A stretch of 64,000 nt of DNA from Ancylothrix sp. D3o (GTDB lineage Bacteria; Cyanobacteriota; Cyanobacteriia; Cyanobacteriales; Oscillatoriaceae), in assembly GCF_025370775.1 (NCBI RefSeq), contig NZ_JAMXEX010000005.1, positions 62,001 through 126,000 of the forward strand, read 5' to 3'. A program made the position numbers and the translations under genes. The notes below the pieces were generated by a model. The model worked only from the letters and a program-made list of their open reading frames with translations, did not search any database and was not told where the DNA came from. How positions within the stretch are numbered: the first letter of the stretch is position 1; every line of letters begins with the position of its first letter. Positions 42,358 to 50,695 of the stretch are shown here, piece by piece.

Positions 42358-43917
42358 TTAATTCGCTGCACTCCCCAAAACATACAAGCTCAACAAGGTG
42401 CCGCTATTCCATAAACTATGGAGAAACATCGAAGCCAGCAAATTACGAGATCGGCTATAAACGAAGCCTAAAATTATTCCCAGTGTTGCTAAAGGTAGCA
42501 CTTCAGAAACATTCAAGTGTGCGACTGCAAAGATTAAACCGCTGAGAACAATTGCCCCCCAAACCGGCATATAACGAGTCAGGGATGGTAATAAAAAACC
42601 GCGAAACATGATTTCTTCAAAGATTGGTGCGCCGATGGAAGCGGTGAGAAAGAATATCGTCAAAGCCACAGCATCTTTGCTTTCTAAAGCTATGGGTAAA
42701 ATAGCATTACTGCCACCTTGTCCTTGCCAGATTTTTTGGTTGATTAGGGATACTAAAACTACGAGCGGAAGCGCGGCTAAATAGCCACCTAAGCCCCAGA
42801 AAAACCATTTTCCTTTTAAATCAATGCGAAACCAATCTTTCGGCAGGGGAGTAAAGGGTTTGACGGAAAAATAAATGGCTAATATTCCGCCAGCGGCAAG
42901 AACAATATAGGTGAATAAGATGTAAATTGCTTTGCCTCGCACATCGAAGGTTCCGGGGTTAATTTTTAATAGTGCGTTGATGGTTTGGAGGAGTAAGGGA
43001 GCGGCAATTTGTGAGATAAAGAAGAAGCCACCAACTAGCACTTGCCAGATTATTTCCCAATCCCAGGGAGTTTCCCAAGCGACATCGCCATTGGTGGCTA
43101 AAACTGCTTGTTTGCCTTTGATTAATTGTTGAATGAGTAAGCCAATTAGTAAGCCGGTGCCGCCGATAAATCCTATGGTGGGAACTATGCCAATTATGCC
43201 GAGTTTGATTACAGCTTGTTCGGCAATTTTTTGTTCGTTTGCTTCGAGGGTGGCGAGGCTGGTTGTGTCTTTTTTAATTTGGTAATATTCGCTTAAGGCT
43301 TGATAGCGAAACCAGCCATCTAAGTTTTGTTTAATTACACTTTCTGTTTCTGGAAAAATGCGGGAATTTGCTAAATTTTCTAAGACTTGAGCGGTTTGGA
43401 CAACCGGCCTTTCTATAGTTTCATTGGAGGCGTATTTGACAATGTTTTGCCAGCTTTGAATGGCTTTATCTTTTTGGTTATTTTTGAGTTGTAAAATGCC
43501 TAAGCGTAAATCAATTTCATCGAGGGAATTTTGCTGTTGGTTGAGTATGGATAGCAGTTTTTTTTGTTCTGTGGCGGTGGTTGGTTGCTCCGGCATTTCT
43601 GTGGAGGCCGGTTTTAGGGTTTGTAATTGCTGGCGTGTTTTTTGCAAGTTTTTTTCGCCTGACTCGCTGGCTTCTTGGTATTGCTTGAGTGCGCTTCCAA
43701 ATAGATCGTCACCGAGTAAGGTTTGCTTTGCAGTTGCAATGTCTGCGCCTTCTAAATTTTCGCCTTTCCACTCGGCGGCGTGGAGGATGAGGTTGGTTTG
43801 ATATAACTCTAAACGGCTTTGGATCTGGGGTTCATTCCAGCTTTCGATGAGGGAAAAGCTGACTAAACCAAGGGTTAAAACTGTGAGGATGGTTAAAATT
43901 ATTCGTTTTATGGTCAT
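42358..43917 (-). CDS. CPBP-family intramembrane glutamic endopeptidase (Abi)
   Basis: The 519-residue protein begins with a membrane anchor (about 8-26), continues with a soluble helical region of about 220 residues, and ends with a CPBP membrane protease domain of about eight helices. The catalytic motifs E-E-I-M-F-R-G (about 431-437), F-A-V-A-H-L (about 463-468) and H-S-L-W-N (about 501-505) are intact. CPBP proteases include the CAAX protease Rce1 and the bacteriocin-immunity Abi proteins. The long N-terminal soluble part is common in cyanobacterial members and may recruit substrates. Substrate unknown. Confidence 0.88.
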   Translation of the reverse strand: MTIKRIILTILTVLTLGLVSFSLIESWNEPQIQSRLELYQTNLILHAAEWKGENLEGADIATAKQTLLGDDLFGSALKQYQEASESGEKNLQKTRQQLQTLKPASTEMPEQPTTATEQKKLLSILNQQQNSLDEIDLRLGILQLKNNQKDKAIQSWQNIVKYASNETIERPVVQTAQVLENLANSRIFPETESVIKQNLDGWFRYQALSEYYQIKKDTTSLATLEANEQKIAEQAVIKLGIIGIVPTIGFIGGTGLLIGLLIQQLIKGKQAVLATNGDVAWETPWDWEIIWQVLVGGFFFISQIAAPLLLQTINALLKINPGTFDVRGKAIYILFTYIVLAAGGILAIYFSVKPFTPLPKDWFRIDLKGKWFFWGLGGYLAALPLVVLVSLINQKIWQGQGGSNAILPIALESKDAVALTIFFLTASIGAPIFEEIMFRGFLLPSLTRYMPVWGAIVLSGLIFAVAHLNVSEVLPLATLGIILGFVYSRSRNLLASMFLHSLWNSGTLLSLYVLGSAAN

Positions 43918-44000
43918 TCGTTGTCTCCGTGCCGGATTTACCCCTATTAATCATACATGGGAGAGACACATAAATTCCTTGTCACTGTACCCACCACCGG

Positions 44001-44365
44001 CTACTCTTCACCCCCATAAAACTCATCCAAAATCCCCCTAATTTCATCCAAACTAATATCTTGCCGATCCGACTTTGAATAAATCGTTAATAACAAAACA
44101 CTCGTGGGAGACTCAACAAGACAAAAATAAGCCGATAGCCGCCACTTTTGCCTTTTTGGATATCGCTGTTTTTCACTTGCACTTTCAAAACTTGATTTTC
44201 CGCACCCAAACCGGCAATCCGATCTCCGATAAAGTTACCAGCTTGCAGTCCTTGAATAATAGGCTCAATATCAGCGCGAATTCTGCGATATCTTTTGGAC
44301 AAGATATATAACTCGCGCTCAAATTGATCAGCAAATCTGATGATCACTTCTGATTCATTCTGCAT
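44001..44365 (-). pseudogene. RelE/ParE-type toxin gene broken by a one-base frameshift
   Basis: From ATG 44365 the frame reads a RelE/ParE-like toxin (helical N-terminus, then L-K-V-Q-V-K-N-S-D-I and G-K-S-G-G-Y-R-L-I-F) but stops at 44087. The neighbouring frame continues the family perfectly from this point: C-L-V-E-S-P-T-S-V-L-L-L-T-I-Y-S-K-S-D-R-Q-D-I-S, ending at a TAG at 44001. Restoring one base in the five-A run at 44123-44127 (plus strand) would join both parts into a 121-residue toxin. It is either a decayed toxin or a sequencing/phase-variable error in a homopolymer. It overlaps the antitoxin gene by 11 bases. Confidence 0.8.
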
Positions 44366-44597
44366 CGATTCTATCCCATAATTCAGAAATTGGCCGGGTT
44401 TTACCTTCCTTAGCTTCCTGCAAAGCACAGCGCAAACTTGCCTTTATTTCTTCGGTCGGCGTATCATCAGGATCATCTCCATTTTCCTCAAATAAAACAA
44501 TCACCCGTACCTCATCAACTCCCGTTACTTTCAAAGGTTCATTTAACAACAACTGACCTTTTTCATCAATCTTGCCGGTGATTTCAATCGCTCTCAT
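44355..44597 (-). CDS. Antitoxin of the RelE/ParE-type pair (RelN-like)
   Basis: From ATG 44597 the protein has 80 residues. The N-terminal half (M-R-A-I-E-I-T-G-K-I-D-E-K-G-Q-L-L-L, then V-R-V-I-V-L-F) is a small beta-rich DNA-binding or dimer domain; the C-terminal half is acidic and helical (E-E-I-K-A-S-L-R, P-I-S-E-L-W-D) and should wrap the toxin. This is the layout of RelN-like cyanobacterial antitoxins. Upstream in-frame codons exist but lack a ribosome binding site, whereas AGGAGATAT lies just before this ATG. The partner toxin gene is frameshifted. Confidence 0.78.
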   Translation of the reverse strand: MRAIEITGKIDEKGQLLLNEPLKVTGVDEVRVIVLFEENGDDPDDTPTEEIKASLRCALQEAKEGKTRPISELWDRIDAE

Positions 44598-44652
44598 GTT
44601 TATATCTCCTCTTTTAACTTCTCGTTTGATTATTCTGCCATTATATGTCATT

Positions 44653-45012
44653 TTAAGCTTGCTCATCCCGCGCTTCTGTTGCAGTCACCGCCTCCTCTTT
44701 ATCCTGCGAATTAACTGTTACTGTCAACTTCAAACCCAAAGCATTTAACCACAAACCCAACTGATAAATTTCTGCACTACCTTCTCCAGACAAAATTTTA
44801 TCTAATTTTTGCAAATGTAACAAAGCATCTTCAGGAGACATATTCAATTCTCCCAAAGCTTCCGCCACATCTTGCAACGCGTGTTTTAATAACTCTCGTT
44901 CTGGGTCTTTTTCTTCCATTATAGCCTCAAGATAGCCGGCGGCATATTCCGAATCTTTTAAACGCTCAATTAAAGATTTGTGGTAGCTTACACTTTTAGT
45001 TGTTGTTTCCAT
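44653..45012 (-). CDS. Addiction-module antidote-like protein (HigA-type, degenerate HTH)
   Basis: The 119-residue protein begins like the HigA-type antidote family (S-Y-H-K-S-L-I-E-R-L-K-D-S-E-Y-A-A-G-Y-L-E-A at about 8-29, then L-L-K-H-A-L-Q-D-V-A-E-A-L-G) and ends with the family's L-N-A-L-G-L-K-L-T-V. The helix-turn-helix that normally follows (with N-R-S-x-L-Y-R-M-L) is replaced by S-P-E-D-A-L-L-H-L-Q-K-L-D-K-I-L-S-G, so DNA binding may be lost or changed. A truncated cognate toxin lies directly upstream (45017-45139). Confidence 0.68.
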   Translation of the reverse strand: METTTKSVSYHKSLIERLKDSEYAAGYLEAIMEEKDPERELLKHALQDVAEALGELNMSPEDALLHLQKLDKILSGEGSAEIYQLGLWLNALGLKLTVTVNSQDKEEAVTATEARDEQA

Positions 45013-45016
45013 TCTC

Positions 45017-45139
45017 TTAAATCCTGTAATTTTTCCAGTATTCTATAGCTAGGCGGATATCTTCTTCTGGAGTGCTTTTATCTCCCCCACAAAGCAAAAG
45101 CACAACATTTACTTCCTTAATTTCTTCCCAACAAATCAT
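45017..45139 (-). pseudogene. C-terminal remnant of a HigB/RelE-type toxin
   Basis: Forty codons from 45139 to the TAA at 45017 read I-K-E-V-N-V-V-L-L-L-C-G-G-D-K-S-T, then E-E-D-I-R-L-A-I-E-Y-W-K. L-L-C-G-G-D-K-S is the hallmark end of phage-derived/HigB-like killer proteins. The N-terminal two thirds are missing and an in-frame stop lies just upstream, so only a fragment remains. Its stop is four bases before the antidote-like gene's ATG, the normal toxin-antitoxin gene order for HigBA. Confidence 0.75.
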
Positions 45140-45306
45140 CACCAAACCCTAAAACATCCCCCATTCCTAACCTCAATTGCCTCAAAAAAAAACCAACCCT
45201 CGCCAAAATCCCAACACCAATAAATAAAATGGCCCAAAACCAGGTAAAATCAATTTGACCCAAAATAACCGGCCCCCTCACACACCAGAGGGAGAGCAAC
45301 CGAAAA

Positions 45307-45324
45307 AAGGAGGACAAAACCCTG
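45307..45324 (+). promoter_or_regulatory. Strong Shine-Dalgarno sequence that fixes a CTG start codon
   Basis: AAGGAGG at 45307-45313 is followed by ACAAAACC and CTG (45322-45324). The spacing of eight bases is ideal and there is no other start codon in the open frame, so this site defines initiation of the histidine phosphatase gene. Confidence 0.75.
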
Positions 45325-46686
45325 GCTACTCGCGTAATCATCGTTAGACACGGCAAAAGCAGCTACAACCTAGAACGCCGCATTCAAGGCCGGCTGGACG
45401 CATCCATCCTAACCGAACAAGGACAAGCCACAGCCCGACAAGTCGCAGACGCCCTGCGCGGCATAACCCTAAACGCCATCTATTCCAGCCCCCTCCAACG
45501 CGCCAAAGAAACCGCAAACATCATTTTTTCAGACTTACAAACCGATTCTCAAAATCCCTCCCTCGAAACCTCAGAAAACCTCCTGGAAATTGACCTGCCA
45601 TTATGGGCAGGAATGCTGCGCGAAGACGTCAAAGAAAAATTCGCAGACGATTACAAAACCTGGCAACAAAGCCCCCACGAATTTTGCATGGCAGTGCCAG
45701 AAAAAACCGGCCCCCGTGAACACTTTCCCGTTTTGGCAATTTACCAACAAGCCAAAAAATTCTGGCAAGAAACCCTCCCCAAACACACCGGCAACACCAT
45801 CTTAATTGTTGCCCACAACGGCATCAACCGCGCCCTGATTAGCACCGCCATCGGCATTCCCCCCGCCTATTATCAATCAATCCAACAATCAAACTGCGGC
45901 ATCAGCGTCCTCAACTTCCCCGACAACTGGACACCCGACAACCCCAGCGAAGGTTTTGTTCAACTTGAATCAATGAACATCACCACCCACGTCGGTGAAA
46001 AATTTCCCAACACAAGAGAAGGCCATCAAGGCATCCGTTTATTATTGATCCGTCACGGCGAAACTGAATGGAACCGGCAAAGCAAATTTCAAGGCCAAAT
46101 CGACGTTCCCCTCAACGATAACGGCAGAAACCAAGCGAAAAAAGCCGGTGATTTTCTCCAAGATGTCCACCTCGATTTTGCCACCACCAGCCCCATGCTG
46201 CGGCCCAAAGAAACAGCCGAAAATATTATTAAATTTCACCCTAACCTTACCCTCGAACTCCATGATGGATTAAGAGAAATTAGTCACGGCCTTTGGGAAG
46301 GCAAATTTGAAAGCGAAATTGAGCAATCATTCCCCGGAATGCTGCAAGAATGGAAAACTGCCCCCGAAACCGTTCAAATGCCAGAAGGCGAAAACCTCCA
46401 ACAAGTTTGGGAACGAGTCGCCCCCACATGGCAAACTATCCTTGAAAACGCCACCCCCGGCACCACCGGCATTGTCGTCGCCCACGACGCCACCAACAAA
46501 GCCATCCTTTGCCAATTGTTTAATTTAACTCCTGAACACTTCTGGAAATTTAAACAAGGAAACGGCGCCGTGACTGTCATCGACTACCCCAAAGGGCCCC
46601 AAGGAAAACCAGTTTTGCAAGCCCTCAACATCACCAGTCACCTCACCGGCAGCATCCTAGACAAAACCGCCGCCGGTGCCCTTTAA
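45322..46686 (+). CDS. Two-domain histidine phosphatase (phosphoglycerate-mutase-like) with CTG start
   Basis: The frame holds two histidine phosphatase domains in tandem. The first begins A-T-R-V-I-I-V-R-H-G-K-S-S-Y-N (about 2-16) with the catalytic R-H-G; the second begins I-R-L-L-L-I-R-H-G-E-T-E-W-N near residue 240, and each has a late H (V-A-H-N-G, V-A-H-D-A). No ATG, GTG or TTG exists between the upstream in-frame TGA (45256-45258) and the first catalytic motif; a CTG at 45322 lies eight bases after a perfect AAGGAGG (45307-45313), so CTG is the likely start, giving 454 residues, the usual size in cyanobacteria. It may act on phosphoglycerate or another phosphorylated metabolite. An internal ATG at 45613 would remove the first catalytic site. 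Confidence 0.85.
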   Translation: MATRVIIVRHGKSSYNLERRIQGRLDASILTEQGQATARQVADALRGITLNAIYSSPLQRAKETANIIFSDLQTDSQNPSLETSENLLEIDLPLWAGMLREDVKEKFADDYKTWQQSPHEFCMAVPEKTGPREHFPVLAIYQQAKKFWQETLPKHTGNTILIVAHNGINRALISTAIGIPPAYYQSIQQSNCGISVLNFPDNWTPDNPSEGFVQLESMNITTHVGEKFPNTREGHQGIRLLLIRHGETEWNRQSKFQGQIDVPLNDNGRNQAKKAGDFLQDVHLDFATTSPMLRPKETAENIIKFHPNLTLELHDGLREISHGLWEGKFESEIEQSFPGMLQEWKTAPETVQMPEGENLQQVWERVAPTWQTILENATPGTTGIVVAHDATNKAILCQLFNLTPEHFWKFKQGNGAVTVIDYPKGPQGKPVLQALNITSHLTGSILDKTAAGAL

Positions 46687-46933
46687 AAGTTATTTGTCCT
46701 TTGTCATTTGTCCTTTGTCATTTGTCCTTTGTTAATGGTTATTTGCCATTGGCCCTGATCTTTTTCTAGTCACAAATGAGAAATGACAAATTTTGTCCTT
46801 AGTCCTTAATCATTTGTCTTTTGTTAATGGTTATTTGCCATTTGCCCTGATCTTTTTCTAATGACAAATGACTCTTGACAAATGACTCTTGACCAATGAC
46901 AAATGACTCTTGACAAATGACCATTGACAAATT
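46687..46933. repeat. Spacer built of CATTTGT/ACAAATG heptamer-like repeats and a 40-bp direct repeat
   Basis: The spacer consists of repeated TTTGTC(C/A)TTTG and (A)CAAATGAC units in both directions. A 40-base block (TTGTTAATGGTTATTTGCCA...TTTTTCTA) occurs at 46729-46768 and again at 46821-46860 with 39 of 40 bases identical. The dihydroorotase-like start codon follows directly. Confidence 0.9.
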
Positions 46934-48193
46934 ATGACCAGCGAACTACTCCAACAAGTCCGAATTTTAGACCCTCTCACCGGCACCGACACCACCGGCG
47001 ACGTCCTCATTGTTGATCACATCATCAAAGACATCGCCCCCCAAATATCCAACCCGCCCCCCAACACTCAGCACCACAACTGCGACGGGCTTATTCTTGG
47101 CCCCGGCCTCACCGACCTCTACAGCTTGGGCGGCGAACCTGGATACGAAGACCGCGAAACCCTCGATAGCTTCTGGAAATCTGCTTCGGCGGGGGGGTTT
47201 ACGCGGGTGGCTATGTTGCCGGCTACCCATCCACCCATCGATAACCCCGGAGCATTATCGCTGCTGCAAACGCGGGCAAAAATGCTACAACCGGCCTCGA
47301 ATCTCTATTTCTGGGGTGCTCTTACCATCGCTATTGCCGGTCAGCAAATGACGGAATTTGCCGAACTCGCCAGCGCCGGCATTGTCGGTTTTGCTGATGG
47401 GGTGCCGGTGCAAAATCTCGCCCTCTTGCGTCGCATTCTCGAATATCTTAAACCTCTCAATATCCCCATTGCCCTTTGGCCCTGTGACCGCAAACTCGAA
47501 GGGAGCGGTGTCATGCGTGAAGGGCCAGACTCCATCCGCCTCGGCCTCCCTGGAAACCCGGCCATCTCCGAAACCACCGCCCTTGCTGCTTTGCTGGAAG
47601 TCGTCGCCACCACCGGCACCCCCACCCACATCATGCGCGTTTCCACCGCCCGCAGCGTCCAACTGATCCAACAAGCCAAAAACCAAGGCATCCCCATCAC
47701 CGCCAGCACAACTTGGCTGCATTTAACCCTTGACACAAAAGCCATTGAATGCTATAATCCCAATCTTCGCATCGACCCGCCTTTACCGACTCCTCAAGAT
47801 CGCTACGCTTTAATTCAAGCAATCAAAGAAGGCATTATTGATGCAATTGCTGTGGATCACAGCCCTTATTCTTATGAAGAAAAAACTGTGGCTTTTGGGG
47901 AAGCGCCGGCCGGTGCGATAGGTTTAGAATTAGCGTTGCCTTTGTTGTGGCAAAATCTTGTCGATGCCGGTTTACTTACTCCCTTAGAACTTTGGCGCAG
48001 TTTAAGCATTGGTGCAGCGGCTTGCTTAAATTTAAAATTGCCGGGGGTGACAACTGGGAAAGCAGCAGAATTGACTTTATTTAACCCAAAACAAACTTGG
48101 AAAGTAGAAGAAAAAACTCTGCAAAGTTTGTCGAGTAATACTTTTTGGTTGGGTCAACAAATAGCCGGTCGTGTTATTAAAGTTTGGAGTTAA
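46934..48193 (+). CDS. Dihydroorotase-like protein lacking the metal-binding histidines
   Basis: The 419-residue protein aligns by eye along its whole length to dihydroorotases of the PyrC/PyrX group: G-P-G-L-T-D-L, V-M-R-E-G, S-T-A-R-S-V-Q-L-I, A-V-D-H-S-P-Y and a C-terminal A-E-L-T-L-F. The zinc ligands are missing: the H-x-H of the usual D-x-H-x-H-x-R-E-P-G is D-L-Y-S-L-G-G-E-P-G, the H-x-E-D is W-P-C-D, and the A-H-V-S-T is M-R-V-S-T. It is therefore probably inactive as a hydrolase. Inactive PyrC-like subunits can support aspartate transcarbamoylase in some bacteria; whether this one does is open. A second, intact dihydroorotase gene lies at 49340-50689. Confidence 0.82.
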   Translation: MTSELLQQVRILDPLTGTDTTGDVLIVDHIIKDIAPQISNPPPNTQHHNCDGLILGPGLTDLYSLGGEPGYEDRETLDSFWKSASAGGFTRVAMLPATHPPIDNPGALSLLQTRAKMLQPASNLYFWGALTIAIAGQQMTEFAELASAGIVGFADGVPVQNLALLRRILEYLKPLNIPIALWPCDRKLEGSGVMREGPDSIRLGLPGNPAISETTALAALLEVVATTGTPTHIMRVSTARSVQLIQQAKNQGIPITASTTWLHLTLDTKAIECYNPNLRIDPPLPTPQDRYALIQAIKEGIIDAIAVDHSPYSYEEKTVAFGEAPAGAIGLELALPLLWQNLVDAGLLTPLELWRSLSIGAAACLNLKLPGVTTGKAAELTLFNPKQTWKVEEKTLQSLSSNTFWLGQQIAGRVIKVWS

Positions 48194-48217
48194 GTAAAAT
48201 TTAAGACCGATATTGTA

Positions 48218-48242
48218 GGGGCAACCCCCCTGTGGTTGCCCC
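48218..48242. terminator. Hairpin between convergent dihydroorotase-like and lepB genes
   Basis: GGGGCAACC / GGTTGCCCC (nine base pairs, seven-base loop) lies in the 102-base gap between two convergent genes and may end both transcripts. No strong T tract follows. Its sequence (GTAGGGGCAACCCCCC) also resembles a dispersed cyanobacterial palindrome. Confidence 0.55.
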
Positions 48243-48295
48243 CAACCCCCCTTTTTCAGGGAGATTTAGGGGGATCGAAAATAGAGATATGCAAA

Positions 48296-48919
48296 TTAAT
48301 TTGTCGGTGCCGGTGCCGGTGAGGGAGTAGAATACACCGGCTGATCGCCAATTTCGCCAACGCGGTTGGGAGGCCAAAAACGCACCACAGCGCGGCCTAT
48401 AATTTTTTCGCGGGGGACAAAACCCCAGTAATGGCTGTCATAACTGTTATTGCGGTTATCTCCCAAAACCAAATATTGACCCTCTGGTACTGTCACCGGC
48501 CCATATTGGTAATTTGGCTCATCGGCAATATATTGTTCCCGCAGGCCTTTATCATTAATAAAAACCCGACCCCCTTTGACTTCCACCTTTTCACCAGGCA
48601 AACCGATCACCCGTTTAATAAACGCATCGTGGAAATTTTGCTTTTCCAGGGTTTCGGTTGGATCAAAGACCACAATATCACCGCGTTGGGGAATAGCAAA
48701 ACGATAACTGAGTTTATCTACGATCAGCCGGTCATTAATTTGTAACGTTGGTTCCATTGAACCTGAAGGGATATAGCGCGCTTCAGCAACAAAAGCACGA
48801 ATCCCAAAGGCCAAAATAACGCTCAGTCCGACAGTTTTAAATGCCTCTATCCAGGGGTTTTCTGTATTTTGTTGAGGATTGTTATTCGGTTCAGAGACGG
48901 GATCTTGCACAGGGGTCAT
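48296..48919 (-). CDS. lepB: Signal peptidase I
   Basis: Signal peptidase I removes signal peptides from proteins exported by Sec or Tat. The 207-residue protein has one N-terminal membrane helix (about 28-46), the catalytic serine in [10 protein letters not shown] (about 50-59), the catalytic lysine in K-R-V-I-G-L-P-G-E (about 102-110) and the conserved boxes [15 protein letters not shown] and [11 protein letters not shown] proline/alanine-rich tail ends the protein. The ATG at 48919 is used. Confidence 0.95.
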   Translation of the reverse strand: MTPVQDPVSEPNNNPQQNTENPWIEAFKTVGLSVILAFGIRAFVAEARYIPSGSMEPTLQINDRLIVDKLSYRFAIPQRGDIVVFDPTETLEKQNFHDAFIKRVIGLPGEKVEVKGGRVFINDKGLREQYIADEPNYQYGPVTVPEGQYLVLGDNRNNSYDSHYWGFVPREKIIGRAVVRFWPPNRVGEIGDQPVYSTPSPAPAPTN

Positions 48920-49339
48920 AGGCGTTTAAGCAGGAGTTATTAGCAAGTTTAACAGCACTGGCACGAACATACACCCTAAAAAGTTCCCCACCCCGGACAA
49001 CTCCAACTCTGTGAGGGTTTAAATTTACCCTTGTTTTTTGCATTCCCCGGATTGAGGAATGGGGGGTGGAGGCGAGGCGATTACTGGCTCTTTGGCTTTT
49101 GAGAGTATGAATGATGCCTTTATTGTTCCATCTTAGTCGATATATTTTCCCAGCACACCTCCAAGGCAGCGAAAAGCACGACCGCACCGGTCTGTAATCA
49201 ATTTATACAAAGATTTAACAATTTTCCTGGCCGGTGATCTTTAAACAAATCTGGCTTGTGGTAATTTATACCACATACCGATGAGGGATTGATGCGGAAT
49301 GATTGCTCATAGCTGTTCTGTAGAAATCTCTTTGCTCGG
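48920..49339. other. 420-base gap between lepB and pyrC with inverted repeats
   Basis: This divergent spacer has no credible protein frame. It contains an imperfect hairpin around 49041-49064 (GCATTCCCCGGATTGAGGAATGGGG) and a clean inverted repeat at 49257-49275, listed separately. Both promoters must lie here. Confidence 0.4.
49257..49275. promoter_or_regulatory. Palindromic site TGTGGTA-N5-TACCACA upstream of pyrC
   Basis: Two exact seven-base arms with a five-base spacer (ATTTA) lie 65 bases before the dihydroorotase start. The symmetry and spacing fit a dimeric repressor or activator operator. It is not an NtcA site, because the GTA...TAC spacing is five bases, not eight. Confidence 0.5.
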
Positions 49340-50689
49340 ATGGAAATTTTACCCTTCACTGCTATGTCTTTTGCATCTAATTCTTTACTGCTTCGTCACG
49401 CTCAGATTTTAATGCCAGCAGGAGATTATCTGTTAGGCGATGTTCTCATTCAAGATGGCAAAATTGTTCAAGTTGCACCGGAAATTACCGCTACTGAGGC
49501 TTTAGAAATTGATGCTACAAATTTAACTTTACTGCCAGGAGTAATTGATCCGCAAGTTCATTTTCGTGAGCCTGGGTTGGAATACAAAGAAGATTTATTT
49601 ACGGCGAGTTGTGCTTGTGCGAAAGGGGGGGTGACTTCGTTTTTGGAAATGCCGAATACAAAACCGTTGACGACTACGCAAGAAATGTTAAATGATAAGT
49701 TGCAACGGGCGGCGGCTAAAAGTTTGGTGAATTATGGGTTTTTTATTGGGGCGACGGCTGAAAATTTACCTGATTTGCGAACGGCTAATCCTACTTGTGG
49801 GATTAAAATTTTTATGGGTTCAATGCACGGGGCTTTGTTGGTTGATCAAGATAGTGCTTTGGAAGCAATTTTTGCTGAAGGAAGCCGGTTAATTGCTGTT
49901 CATGCGGAAGATCAAGCCCGAATTAATGAGCGCCGGAAATTATATGAAGGAGAAACTAATCCGGCGATTCATTCGGTGATTCAAGATGAAACGGCGGCTT
50001 TACTTGCTACGAAACAAGCGTTATCTCTTTCTAAGAAATATCAGCGACGGTTACATATTTTACATTTGTCTACCGGCATTGAAGCTGAACTTTTAAGAGA
50101 AGATAAACCAAGTTGGGTAACTGCGGAAGTTACGCCGCAACATTTGGTGCTTAATACCGAAAGTTATGAAAAAATTGGGACGCTTGCTCAAATGAATCCT
50201 CCTTTGCGTTCTCCAGAAAATAATGATGTTTTGTGGAAGGCTTTATTGGATGGGGTGATTGATTTTATTGCAACAGATCACGCGCCGCATACGTTAGAAG
50301 AAAAGGCAAAAGGTTATCCAAATACTCCCTCTGGTATGCCTGGGGTGGAAACGTCTTTGCCGGTGATGTTAACGCAGGCAAAAGAGGGAAAATGTACGGT
50401 TGCTCAAGTTGCAAACTGGATGTCTACGGCGGTGGCAAAAGCTTATAAAATTCCTAATAAAGGTTTAATTGCTCCTGGTTATGATGCCGATTTGGTGTTA
50501 GTTGATTTGGAGAATTATAAGCCGGTTTTGAAAGAAGAATTGCAAACAAAATGCCGGTGGAGTCCGTTTGAAGGGTGGAATTTAACCGGCTGGCCGGTGT
50601 TTACGATTGTTGGGGGTAAAATTGTTTATGAACGAGGCAAATTAAATACTGATGTGCGGGGAAAAGCTTTGAGGTTTGAGGAGAATTAA
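49340..50689 (+). CDS. pyrC: Dihydroorotase
   Basis: Dihydroorotase closes carbamoyl-aspartate to dihydroorotate in pyrimidine synthesis. The 449-residue protein has the active metal site: P-Q-V-H-F-R-E-P-G-L-E-Y-K-E-D near 70-84, K-I-F-M-G near 154, V-H-A-E-D near 190, H-I-L-H-L-S-T near 233-239 and A-T-D-H-A-P-H near 313-319. The C-terminal strand domain ends normally. The first ATG (49340) adds eight residues before a second ATG at 49364 (M-S-F-A-S-N); either could be the start. An operator-like palindrome lies upstream and a hairpin follows the stop. Confidence 0.93.
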   Translation: MEILPFTAMSFASNSLLLRHAQILMPAGDYLLGDVLIQDGKIVQVAPEITATEALEIDATNLTLLPGVIDPQVHFREPGLEYKEDLFTASCACAKGGVTSFLEMPNTKPLTTTQEMLNDKLQRAAAKSLVNYGFFIGATAENLPDLRTANPTCGIKIFMGSMHGALLVDQDSALEAIFAEGSRLIAVHAEDQARINERRKLYEGETNPAIHSVIQDETAALLATKQALSLSKKYQRRLHILHLSTGIEAELLREDKPSWVTAEVTPQHLVLNTESYEKIGTLAQMNPPLRSPENNDVLWKALLDGVIDFIATDHAPHTLEEKAKGYPNTPSGMPGVETSLPVMLTQAKEGKCTVAQVANWMSTAVAKAYKIPNKGLIAPGYDADLVLVDLENYKPVLKEELQTKCRWSPFEGWNLTGWPVFTIVGGKIVYERGKLNTDVRGKALRFEEN

Positions 50690-50695
50690 AAAAGG

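Noticed and set aside
45117-45356. Minus-strand frame with a hydrophobic stretch upstream of the histidine phosphatase
   Set aside because: It overlaps the phosphatase start and the toxin remnant, and minus-strand T/G-rich shadows in this window often give hydrophobic frames by chance.
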